DNA of 5,386 bases from Solobacterium sp. (GTDB taxonomy: Bacteria; Bacillota_I; Bacilli_A; Erysipelotrichales; Erysipelotrichaceae). The first letter of the stretch is position 1. Each line of letters starts with the position of its first letter. Location of the stretch: assembly GCA_017475415.1 (NCBI GenBank), contig JAFVFM010000079.1, positions 1 to 5,386 of the forward strand, read 5' to 3'. This document shows positions 1 through 5,386 of this stretch, in pieces. A program made the position numbers and the translations under genes. The notes beneath the pieces are model-generated. The model searched no databases, was not told where the DNA came from, and saw only the letters and a list, made by a program, of their open reading frames with translations.

Positions 1-105
1 ATTGAAAGAAATGTGGAAGCAATAATTACAGATAATCCTAAATATATAAGGAATATTTATCAGAAGATAGAAAATGAGGATAAATCAGAAAAAAATTTTA
101 ATTGA
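1..105 (+). CDS. C-terminal fragment, probable glycerophosphodiester phosphodiesterase
   Basis: An open frame enters from the left edge and gives 34 residues before TGA at 103-105; the start lies outside the window. The fragment reads IERNVEAIITDNPKYIRNIY and then a charged tail. The string I-I-T-D-N-P, preceded by a short N-V-E-A turn, is the usual last strand of the GDPD TIM barrel, where family members end in patterns such as GVDGIITDNP. Such enzymes hydrolyse glycerophosphodiesters, for example glycerophosphocholine to choline and glycerol-3-phosphate. The catalytic His and Glu/Asp residues are outside the window, so the call rests on one short motif. The next gene is 54 bases downstream on the same strand. 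The stop codon lies inside the palindrome at 99-118. Alternative: an unrelated enzyme with a similar tail. Confidence 0.55.
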   Translation: MERNVEAIITDNPKYIRNIYQKIENEDKSEKNFN

Positions 106-118
106 AGCGCTTACATTA
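99..118. promoter_or_regulatory. Palindromic operator, CcpA cre-like / LacI-family type
   Basis: The sequence is a 20-base interrupted palindrome: TAAT, two bases, AAGCGCTT, two bases, ATTA, with its axis between 108 and 109. The inner 14 bases (102-115), TTGAAGCGCTTACA, match the ideal cre palindrome TGTAAGCGCTTACA at 12 of 14 positions. The right half is perfect and the left half has TG in place of GT. LacI-family regulators, including CcpA, recognise sites with this central CG. It lies about 45 bases upstream of the BCCT start codon and overlaps the stop of the preceding gene, so it could repress or activate the downstream genes. I could not pick out a convincing -35/-10 pair beside it; AT-rich -10-like strings lie at 135-145. 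CcpA control and control by a local LacI-type regulator cannot be told apart here. Confidence 0.5.
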
Positions 119-159
119 TTTCTTTAAAATAGAGTTATATAGAATTAGGGGATGAGGGT

Positions 160-1677
160 ATGTCTGAGGGAAGACAAAATAATTCTATTAAAATGGATTG
201 GTTTTCAATATTCGTTCCATTAAGTGTTGTGATATGCTTATGTGTTTTCTTTGCGCTTATGCCGGAGGCTTCGCAAAATGTATTGTTAGGTATACGACAT
301 GTGATAGGGGACGATTTTAGTCTGTATTATGCAGTCCTGGGTTTAGGCATGTTTGTGTTTACACTTTATTTAGGCTTATCAAAATATGGCAAGATTCGCT
401 TTGGGCATTTGGATAAGCCACAATATTCTGATTTTACTTGGGGTGCATTGATTTTTACTTCAACTATGGCAGCTGATATATTGTTCTATTCTCTTACGGA
501 ATGGGCTTTATATGCAAGTGAGCCATATATAGAAGAATTAGGTGGCATACAGCGTTGGGCATCAACATATCCATTATTTCATTGGGGACCAATAGCTTGG
601 AGTTTTTATATTGCCTTAGCAGTCGCTTTTGGTTATATGTTCCATGTTCGAGGCTCAATGAAACAAAAATATTCGGAAGCTTGTAGACCTTTATTAGGAG
701 ATAAGGTAGATGGTTTAGCGGGTAAGATTATTGATTTAATCGCAATTTTTTCCTTGATTGCTGGTACAGCAACAACATTCGCTGTAACTACTCCACTACT
801 TTCTTCTGCTTTTGCGACAGTATTTCATTTACCTAACTCAACTGCTTTAGCGATAGCGATATTGGTTATCATTGCGGTAATCTATACTTTTGTTTTATAT
901 ATAGGAATGAAAGCAATTTCTAAATTAGCAATATTATGTTCCTATTTCTTCTTTGCTTTATTAGGTTATGTATTATTCTTTGGTGGGGAAACACGATATA
1001 TATTAGAAACAGGTTTCAGTGCATTAGGGAATCTCATACAGAATTTTATTCCGATGGCTACTTGGATGGATCCATTAAGAGAAACAAGCTTTCCACAAAA
1101 TTGGACAGTTTATTATTGGGCCTATTGGATGGTTTGGTGTGTGGCAACGCCATTCTTTATCGGCACGATTTCTAAAGGAAGAACCATCCGCAACATGGTA
1201 TTTGGCGGTTATATGTGGGGTTTAGCCGGAACCTTTTTATCCTTTATCATTTTAGGTAATTATGGGCTAGCCCAACAATTAAAACATGGCATGGATATTA
1301 GTGGCTATATTGCAGGTGGTGGTCATTATGCCGATATCATTATCCGCGTCTTTGATGGTTTGCCACTACCGGCTTTAGGCTTACTTTTGTTAGTGGTGAC
1401 GATGATTTTGTTTTATGCTACAACATTTGATTCTTTAGCAATGGTTATTTCCTATTATTCTTATAAAGAATTACCTATTGATAAAGAACCAAGTAAAGGG
1501 ATAAGAGTTTTTTGGTCTATGGTTTTTATTCTATTTCCTATTGCTTTAATTTTTGCACAAAATTCCATTCATAGTTTACAGTCAGTTTCAATAATTGCAG
1601 CTTTTCCTATAGGAATTGTAATCATCTTGATTTGCCTTAGCTTAATGAAATCTTTAAAAGAAGATATTAAAAAATAA
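160..1677 (+). CDS. BCCT-family transporter, probably choline-type
   Basis: This is a 505-residue membrane protein of the betaine/choline/carnitine transporter family with about 12 hydrophobic segments, starting at residues 14, 54, 94, 143, 190, 229, 255, 317, 345, 402, 449 and 476. The start ATG has AGGGG at 147-151, eight bases upstream. The family hallmark is clear: W315-TVYYWAYWMVW-326 followed by SKGRTIR at 338-344. FHW142, W147 and Y150 align without gaps to BetP W189, W194 and Y197, the aromatic box for trimethylammonium. W323 and W326 match BetP W374 and W377, while BetP W373 is Tyr322 here. D106 falls at the BetP Gly153 position, where choline carriers such as BetT have Asp; this argues for choline. 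The C-terminal tail after the last membrane helix is only about 10 residues, so the long osmosensory extension of BetP is absent and nutrient uptake is more likely than osmotic control. Ion coupling (H+ or Na+) cannot be decided. Family call is very safe; substrate is inferred. Confidence 0.93.
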   Translation: MSEGRQNNSIKMDWFSIFVPLSVVICLCVFFALMPEASQNVLLGIRHVIGDDFSLYYAVLGLGMFVFTLYLGLSKYGKIRFGHLDKPQYSDFTWGALIFTSTMAADILFYSLTEWALYASEPYIEELGGIQRWASTYPLFHWGPIAWSFYIALAVAFGYMFHVRGSMKQKYSEACRPLLGDKVDGLAGKIIDLIAIFSLIAGTATTFAVTTPLLSSAFATVFHLPNSTALAIAILVIIAVIYTFVLYIGMKAISKLAILCSYFFFALLGYVLFFGGETRYILETGFSALGNLIQNFIPMATWMDPLRETSFPQNWTVYYWAYWMVWCVATPFFIGTISKGRTIRNMVFGGYMWGLAGTFLSFIILGNYGLAQQLKHGMDISGYIAGGGHYADIIIRVFDGLPLPALGLLLLVVTMILFYATTFDSLAMVISYYSYKELPIDKEPSKGIRVFWSMVFILFPIALIFAQNSIHSLQSVSIIAAFPIGIVIILICLSLMKSLKEDIKK

Positions 1678-1692
1678 TCATGCATGGCATGA
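1678..1692. repeat. Small inverted repeat between transporter and binding-protein genes
   Basis: TCATGC and GCATGA flank a three-base centre, directly after the BCCT stop codon. The six-pair stem could be a weak hairpin or part of an operator. No U-tract follows, so it is not a classical terminator. A TATATT string at 1694-1699 resembles a -10 box but has no -35 partner at proper distance. The repeat may be chance. Confidence 0.25.
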
Positions 1693-1723
1693 GTATATTC
1701 ATTCTTGAAAGAAATAATTAAAA

Positions 1724-1728
1724 GGAGG
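1724..1728 (+). promoter_or_regulatory. Ribosome binding site that fixes the binding-protein start
   Basis: GGAGG lies nine bases before the ATG at 1738. A longer in-frame reading from TTG at 1705 would place this site inside the coding region and add a KEIIKRRKRR stretch before the signal peptide. The ATG at 1738 is therefore the start. Confidence 0.9.
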
Positions 1729-1737
1729 AAAAGAAGA

Positions 1738-3111
1738 ATGAAGAAATTTTTGGCATCATTATTAGCACTATCTTTATTGGTGGGATGTTCTTCTGGAGGA
1801 GGGGGCTCTTCTAACAACACAGAACAAAAAGAAGAAACAAAAGAAGAGACAAAAGAAGAAACCAAAGAAGAGACGAAAGAAGAATCTAGTGGAAATGAGA
1901 CAGCTTCAGAAAAGATTGAACTCGAATTCTGGCTCGCTCAAGGCAACAATGTCATGGATCTTGTAAATGAAGAAATCGATAATTTCAATAATTCACAAGA
2001 CAAGTATCATGTAACAGCGATTCAGCAAGAAAATTATGTAAAAACATTCTCAAATATCCAAGCAGCAATCGCTGGTAAGAATGCACCAGATGTAGCTTTA
2101 TTGGATACAGCACCTGCTAGACAGTTATATGACAAGGGTGCTTTAGTTACATTTGATGATTTCCAAAAAGCGGATGCAGATTTTAACGCAGATGATTTCT
2201 ATGCAGATTTTGCGGCTAATGGTATAGCGGATGGTGTAACTTTTGCGCGTCCTTGGTATGGAACAATTCAAATTGCTTATTACAATGTTGAAGCCTTTAA
2301 GAAAGCTGGGGTAGATCCAGAAAGTGTTAAATCTTGGCAAGACTTAGTGGCATTAAAAGATAAATTTACTTCTGCAGGTTATGAAAGAGTATGGGAACCT
2401 ATGGGTGGTGATGCGAAGAATCTAATTGATGCTGCATTCGCAAATGGCGCAAAAGTATTATCTGATGATGGAAAAACAGTAACAATTAATTCGAAAGAAT
2501 GGGTTGAAGTTTGGGAAGCATTCCGTGGATGGATTCATGACGATAAAATCATGGAAACAAAATGGAATGGCTTAGATGACTGGGCATATTGGTATGACAC
2601 CATTGATGATGTATTACAAGGTAGATCAGCAGGTTATACTGGCTCACCAGTTGACTCTGTAGATTTTGATTTTGATGTAATTCGTCCATTAGAACAATTT
2701 GGTTGGAATGGTAATGAATCTAAACCATGGGCACAAACATTAATGTTAGTAATGCCACAAGGTAATGGTGATGAAAGACAACAAGGTGCTTATGAATTTA
2801 TTAAATTCTTAACAAATCCAGAAAACCAAGCAGCATATACGATGTTAACAACATATCCTGCTGCAAATAAGAAGGTTACAGAAGTTCCTGAATATCAAAA
2901 ATTCTTAGAGGAAAATCCAGTTGCTGGTGTATTACTCAAACAAGCTGAACATGTATCTTCTTATCCAGTAGATCCTACAGGCGGAAAGATTCTTGATGAA
3001 TTAAATATTGCTGCCCAAGCTTTAGAACTTGAAGGAAAATCTGCTCAAGAAGTACTAGATGAAGCACAAAAGAATGCTCAAATCGCATTAGATGAAGCAT
3101 TAGGCGGTTAG
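1738..3111 (+). CDS. ABC transporter solute-binding lipoprotein (family 1, CUT1)
   Basis: This 457-residue lipoprotein captures a solute outside the membrane and hands it to the permeases encoded downstream. Residues 1-17 (MKKFLASLLALSLLVGC) are a lipoprotein signal with lipobox LVGC; Cys17 would be lipidated. A Ser/Gly stretch and five KEET-type repeats (31-50) form a charged linker. The folded domain begins near residue 60 (IELEFW). Family marks are NY at 99-100, GKNAPDV at 113-119, YYNVEAFKKAGVD at 181-193 followed by SWQDL, and FIKFLTNPENQAAY near the C-terminus. The aromatic segment W276 to Y286 (including W282, W285 and Y286) and the QGRSAGYTGSP loop after it may border the ligand site. 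Compared by memory with E. coli UgpB, the pocket Tyr of its NY motif is kept, but its Trp169 and Arg397 have no obvious counterparts, so glycerol-3-phosphate binding is not shown. A sugar, oligosaccharide or glycerophosphodiester ligand is possible. Family call is safe; substrate is unknown. Confidence 0.93.
   Translation: MKKFLASLLALSLLVGCSSGGGGSSNNTEQKEETKEETKEETKEETKEESSGNETASEKIELEFWLAQGNNVMDLVNEEIDNFNNSQDKYHVTAIQQENYVKTFSNIQAAIAGKNAPDVALLDTAPARQLYDKGALVTFDDFQKADADFNADDFYADFAANGIADGVTFARPWYGTIQIAYYNVEAFKKAGVDPESVKSWQDLVALKDKFTSAGYERVWEPMGGDAKNLIDAAFANGAKVLSDDGKTVTINSKEWVEVWEAFRGWIHDDKIMETKWNGLDDWAYWYDTIDDVLQGRSAGYTGSPVDSVDFDFDVIRPLEQFGWNGNESKPWAQTLMLVMPQGNGDERQQGAYEFIKFLTNPENQAAYTMLTTYPAANKKVTEVPEYQKFLEENPVAGVLLKQAEHVSSYPVDPTGGKILDELNIAAQALELEGKSAQEVLDEAQKNAQIALDEALGG
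1828..1887 (+). repeat. Tandem 12-base repeat encoding KEET linker
   Basis: Five in-frame 12-base units encode KEET four times and then KEES, just after the lipid-anchor region of the binding protein. The third codon alternates GAA, GAG, GAA, GAG, so units 1+2 and 3+4 form two nearly identical 24-base blocks that differ only in the last base of each Thr codon (ACA/ACC, ACA/ACG). This suggests growth by duplication of a 24-base block. Changes in copy number would keep the frame and only alter linker length. Confidence 0.9.
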
Positions 3112-3124
3112 GCATAAATCGCAT

Positions 3125-3157
3125 TGGTAAGTTGCCGTAGAAATACGGCACTTACCA
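3125..3157 (+). promoter_or_regulatory. Intercistronic hairpin with GAAA tetraloop
   Basis: TGGTAAG-T-TGCCGTA at 3125-3139 pairs with TACGGCA-C-TTACCA at 3144-3157. This makes a 14-pair stem with one bulged T on the left arm, closed by the loop GAAA (3140-3143), a stable GNRA type. It lies 13 bases after the binding-protein stop and ends five bases before the ribosome binding site of the ATPase gene. No run of T follows, so it is not a strong intrinsic terminator. In importer operons such a hairpin commonly protects the upstream binding-protein message from 3' exonucleases, keeping binder in excess over membrane parts; partial termination or an effect on ATPase translation is also possible. 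Confidence 0.8.
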
Positions 3158-3176
3158 GCCTTAGAAGGGAAAACAT

Positions 3177-4277
3177 ATGGCTGAAATAATTTTAAAAAAC
3201 ATCACTAAAGAATACGAAAATGGCTTTCAAGCAGTAAAGAATATCAATTTGGAAATTCAGGATAATGAATTTGTGATTTTAGTTGGTCCTTCTGGTTGTG
3301 GTAAATCGACTACATTGCGCATGATCGCTGGTTTAGAAGATATCAGCGATGGTGAATTATTTATTGATGGAGAAAAAATGAATGATATTGCTCCACAACA
3401 TCGCGATATCGCAATGGTGTTCCAGAATTATGCACTCTATCCACATATGTCTGTTTATCAAAATATAGCCTATAGTTTAAAAATCAAAAAAGTACCTAAG
3501 GATGAGATTGATAAACGTGTACATGATGTAGCAGCATCTTTAGGACTTGAAGAATTATTGGATCGTAAACCAGGGCAGCTTTCTGGTGGTCAAAAACAAA
3601 GAGTGGCGATGGGACGCGCAATAATTCGTCATCCAAAAGCCTTTTTGATGGATGAACCATTATCCAATTTGGATGCGAAATTACGTGGACAGATGCGTGT
3701 AGAGATAGCTGATTTATATCAACGTTTGAATACAACCTTTATCTATGTTACACACGATCAAACAGAAGCGATGACATTAGGGACGAAGATTGTGGTAATG
3801 AAGGATGGCGAAATACAACAGATTGATAATCCTACAAATCTATTTAATTATCCTGTGAATAAATTTGTAGCTGGTTTTATTGGTACACCGACAATGAATT
3901 TCTTTGATGCAGAATGCATAGAAGAAAATGGTGAAGTGTATTTAAGAACAGCGACAGGCAAAATTAGGATGAATGAAGAAAAAACGAAAAAACTAAAAGA
4001 AGGTGGCTGGATAGGAAGAGTGATCCTTGGGGGTATACGGCCAGAACATGTTGAATTAGCGAATACGGAAACAGATGCCGTTTTTGCGGGTAAAGTAAAT
4101 GTCTTTGAACTTTTGGGCAGTAATGCCATTGTTTATGTGGAAACTGGTGAAGGTATGGTTGTAATGAATACTAATCATGTACAACCACAAGAACATGGTG
4201 ATGAAATACGCCTCACTGTACAAGAAGACAAAGTACATATCTTCGATCCTGAAACGGAAAGGACGATTACAAACTAA
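3177..4277 (+). CDS. ABC transporter ATPase, MalK/UgpC/MsmK type
   Basis: This 366-residue cytoplasmic ATPase would power the importer as a homodimer on the two permeases. All catalytic motifs are intact: Walker A GPSGCGKST at 37-45, Q-loop Gln83 in VFQNYALYPHMSV, signature LSGGQKQR at 135-142, Walker B FLMDEP at 156-161 with Glu160, D-loop SNLD at 163-166 and switch His193 in YVTHDQTEAM. After about residue 235 comes the regulatory OB-fold (TOBE-like) domain of CUT1 ATPases, with FIGTPTMNFF and GIRPEHV as family marks. Length is normal for MalK/UgpC proteins. The start ATG is preceded by AGAAGGGA at 3163-3170, six bases away. It follows the intercistronic hairpin, and its stop shares a base with the next start. 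A dedicated ATPase inside the operon differs from many Firmicute CUT1 operons that borrow a shared MsmK. Family is certain; the UgpC label over MsmK or MalK is not decided by sequence alone. Confidence 0.95.
   Translation: MAEIILKNITKEYENGFQAVKNINLEIQDNEFVILVGPSGCGKSTTLRMIAGLEDISDGELFIDGEKMNDIAPQHRDIAMVFQNYALYPHMSVYQNIAYSLKIKKVPKDEIDKRVHDVAASLGLEELLDRKPGQLSGGQKQRVAMGRAIIRHPKAFLMDEPLSNLDAKLRGQMRVEIADLYQRLNTTFIYVTHDQTEAMTLGTKIVVMKDGEIQQIDNPTNLFNYPVNKFVAGFIGTPTMNFFDAECIEENGEVYLRTATGKIRMNEEKTKKLKEGGWIGRVILGGIRPEHVELANTETDAVFAGKVNVFELLGSNAIVYVETGEGMVVMNTNHVQPQEHGDEIRLTVQEDKVHIFDPETERTITN
4258..4263 (+). promoter_or_regulatory. Distant ribosome binding site with TAATG stop-start overlap
   Basis: AAAGGA inside the end of the ATPase gene is the only Shine-Dalgarno-like string before the permease ATG at 4277. 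Its spacing of 13 bases is longer than usual. The ATPase stop TAA (4275-4277) and the ATG (4277-4279) share one base. Translation of the permease is thus probably coupled to that of the ATPase. Confidence 0.6.
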
Positions 4278-5179
4278 TGTCTAAACAGAAAGTGAAGAGA
4301 AAATATAAGAGGCGTTATGATAAAGTCTCAACAGTGTTACTCTTCGTATTGCCTGCTCTTATTCCACTGATTGTCTTTTGGATTTATCCAATATGTCGTT
4401 CTATCTTCCTGAGCTTTACGAACTGGGACTTTATTTCACCAACATATAAAATTGTTTGGTTTAAAAATTATGCATCATTATTAAAAAATCCACGTTTTTA
4501 TGAGGCCTTATGGCAAACGTTAGTTTTCACAATAGGGACATTGTTTCCGACAATTATTCTAGGTTTATTTTTAGCCTTATTGTTGGTTAGAAATTTCCGT
4601 GGTAGTGGCATCGTGAAATTCATTCTATTTTCACCTTGGATTACACCAACTGTAGCGATATCGATTGTTTGGACATGGATTTATAAAGCGGATGGAGGTA
4701 TAGCAAATACCATACTTCAGGCCTTGGGTGCTTCGCCAATTAAATGGATTAGTTCCTCCGATACAGCAATGTTAAGTGTGATTATCGTTACCATTTGGAA
4801 ATCCTTGGGCTACGCTATGATTTTCTATTTGTCGGCATTAGAAAGAGTTCCAGGAGAATTATATGAGGCAGGTGCCTTGGATGGAGCTACATCCTTTAGA
4901 CAATTCTTCGATATTACGCTTCCATCTATTTCTCCTACAACATTCTTTTTGACGATTATTACAATGGTGAATTCTTTGCAAGCATATGACCAAATACAAG
5001 TCTTAACACAAGGTGGACCATCTGGTAGTACAAGAACATTATTGTATATGTACTATCAATTAGGTTTCCAAGAGTTCAATATGGGTCAAGCTACAGCAGT
5101 GGCAGTAGTGATGATCTTACTTACTGTAGGCTTATCTTTAATTCAATTTAAAGTAAGTGAAAAGTGGGTTCATTATTAA
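4277..5179 (+). CDS. ABC transporter permease, MalF/UgpA type (CUT1)
   Basis: This 300-residue inner-membrane permease pairs with the partial permease downstream to form the translocation channel. A basic N-terminus (KQKVKRKYKRRYDK) precedes the first membrane segment at about 18-38; further segments lie near 80-104, 112-135, 165-187, 220-240 and 270-292, giving the six typical of this class. The EAA loop that docks on the ATPase is at 194-216, ELYEAGALDGA to DITLP, with E197, A198, G203 and P216. Later family marks are QVLTQGGPSGSTRTLLYMYY at 241-260 and the ending IQFKVSEKWVHY, which is typical of CUT1 permeases including UgpA. It lacks the long extra N-terminal loop of E. coli MalF and has the usual short Gram-positive length. 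The start is chosen from the TAATG overlap; Lys/Arg-rich residues directly after it obey the positive-inside rule. Substrate cannot be read from this protein. Confidence 0.94.
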   Translation: MSKQKVKRKYKRRYDKVSTVLLFVLPALIPLIVFWIYPICRSIFLSFTNWDFISPTYKIVWFKNYASLLKNPRFYEALWQTLVFTIGTLFPTIILGLFLALLLVRNFRGSGIVKFILFSPWITPTVAISIVWTWIYKADGGIANTILQALGASPIKWISSSDTAMLSVIIVTIWKSLGYAMIFYLSALERVPGELYEAGALDGATSFRQFFDITLPSISPTTFFLTIITMVNSLQAYDQIQVLTQGGPSGSTRTLLYMYYQLGFQEFNMGQATAVAVVMILLTVGLSLIQFKVSEKWVHY

Positions 5180-5184
5180 GGAGG
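5178..5184 (+). promoter_or_regulatory. Strong ribosome binding site of the second permease
   Basis: AAGGAGG overlaps the stop codon of the preceding permease and stands seven bases before the ATG at 5192. It is the strongest such site in the window and fixes the start of the truncated gene. Confidence 0.9.
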
Positions 5185-5191
5185 TAAGGAA

Positions 5192-5386
5192 ATGAATACA
5201 AGATATAGTGATAAACGTCCTTTGTATATGCGCGTTCTTACCGTCTTGACGAAGTTCATTGTTTTAGGTGTGGCTTGTATATTTACGGCATTCCCATTTA
5301 TATGGATGATTATCTCCTCTCTTAAAACAAAGGCAGATATATTGAATACAGATGTCTTCTTCCCACCTAACCCACAATGGGAAAAT
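5192..5386 (+). CDS. ABC transporter permease, MalG/UgpE type, 5' part only
   Basis: The frame opens at ATG after a strong ribosome binding site and runs off the right edge after 65 codons. It reads MNTRYSDKRPLYMRVLTVLT, then a hydrophobic segment at about 21-43 ending in FTAFPFIWMIISSLKT, then KADILNTDVFFPPNPQWEN. The FPFIWMI-SSLK-ADI string followed by PP-N-P-W is characteristic of the first membrane helix and following loop of MalG/UgpE-type permeases. The EAA loop would lie further on, outside the window. Only 12 bases separate it from the stop of its partner permease, as expected for one operon. Family assignment is safe despite truncation. Confidence 0.92.
   Translation, partial: MNTRYSDKRPLYMRVLTVLTKFIVLGVACIFTAFPFIWMIISSLKTKADILNTDVFFPPNPQWEN

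Noticed and set aside
936..1175. Plus-strand open frame of 79 codons inside the BCCT gene
   Set aside because: It lies wholly within a well-supported membrane protein gene in another frame and shows no ribosome binding site or family motif that I can recognise.
1694..1710. Separate promoter before the binding-protein gene (TATATT and TTGAAA strings)
   Set aside because: TTGAAA lies downstream of TATATT, so they are in the wrong order, and no -35 box is found about 17 bases before TATATT.
1705..1737. In-frame upstream TTG start extending the binding protein by 11 residues
   Set aside because: It would put ten mostly charged residues before a perfect lipoprotein signal, and it would place the strong GGAGG site inside the gene. 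The ATG at 1738 has correct spacing.
1569..1865. Minus-strand open frame of about 98 codons over the repeat region
   Set aside because: It is the antisense reading of the KEET repeat and of the BCCT 3' end (VSSFVSSF pattern), with no family features.
3125..3160. Hairpin as a rho-independent terminator
   Set aside because: The base of the stem is followed by GCCTTAGAAGG, not a run of T, and the next gene of the same importer starts 20 bases later.
3496..4238. Several minus-strand open frames of 60-93 codons within the ATPase gene
   Set aside because: They are shadows of a conserved ATPase gene with all motifs intact; no start signals or recognisable products.

Overview
The window is AT-rich, tightly packed and entirely on the plus strand. 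It has strong AGGAGG-type ribosome binding sites, a lipoprotein-anchored solute-binding protein and short intergenic gaps. This points to a low-GC Gram-positive (Bacillota). The style of the lipoprotein leader and linker would suit an Erysipelotrichia-like gut Firmicute, but that rank is a guess.

Layout: (1) 1-105 is the last 34 codons of an upstream gene. Its tail carries an IITDNP motif typical of the C-terminus of glycerophosphodiester phosphodiesterases. (2) 99-118 is an interrupted palindrome with an AAGCGCTT core. It resembles a LacI-family/CcpA (cre) operator and overlaps the stop codon of that gene. (3) 160-1677 is a complete BCCT-family transporter. It has the aromatic box for a trimethylammonium substrate and an Asp at the position that marks choline transporters. 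(4) 1738-3111 is a lipoprotein solute-binding protein (ABC family 1) with a KEET-repeat linker. (5) 3125-3157 is a long GAAA-capped hairpin without a U-tract. (6) 3177-4277 is a MalK/UgpC/MsmK-type ATPase. (7) 4277-5179 is a MalF/UgpA-type permease whose start overlaps the ATPase stop (TAATG). (8) 5192-5386 is the first 65 codons of a MalG/UgpE-type permease, cut by the window edge. No gap longer than about 70 bases lacks a gene.

Items 4 to 8 form a complete CUT1-class ABC importer: lipoprotein binder, its own ATPase and two permeases. It is probably one transcript, with the hairpin shielding the binder message. If the phosphodiesterase and choline readings are right, the locus could process glycerophosphocholine-type compounds. 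The esterase would release choline and glycerol-3-phosphate, the BCCT carrier would take up choline, and the ABC importer would take up the glycerol-phosphate or diester part. This is inference. By hand comparison the binding protein shares only some of the E. coli UgpB ligand residues, so a sugar substrate remains equally possible. No RNA genes, CRISPR arrays or mobile elements were seen.
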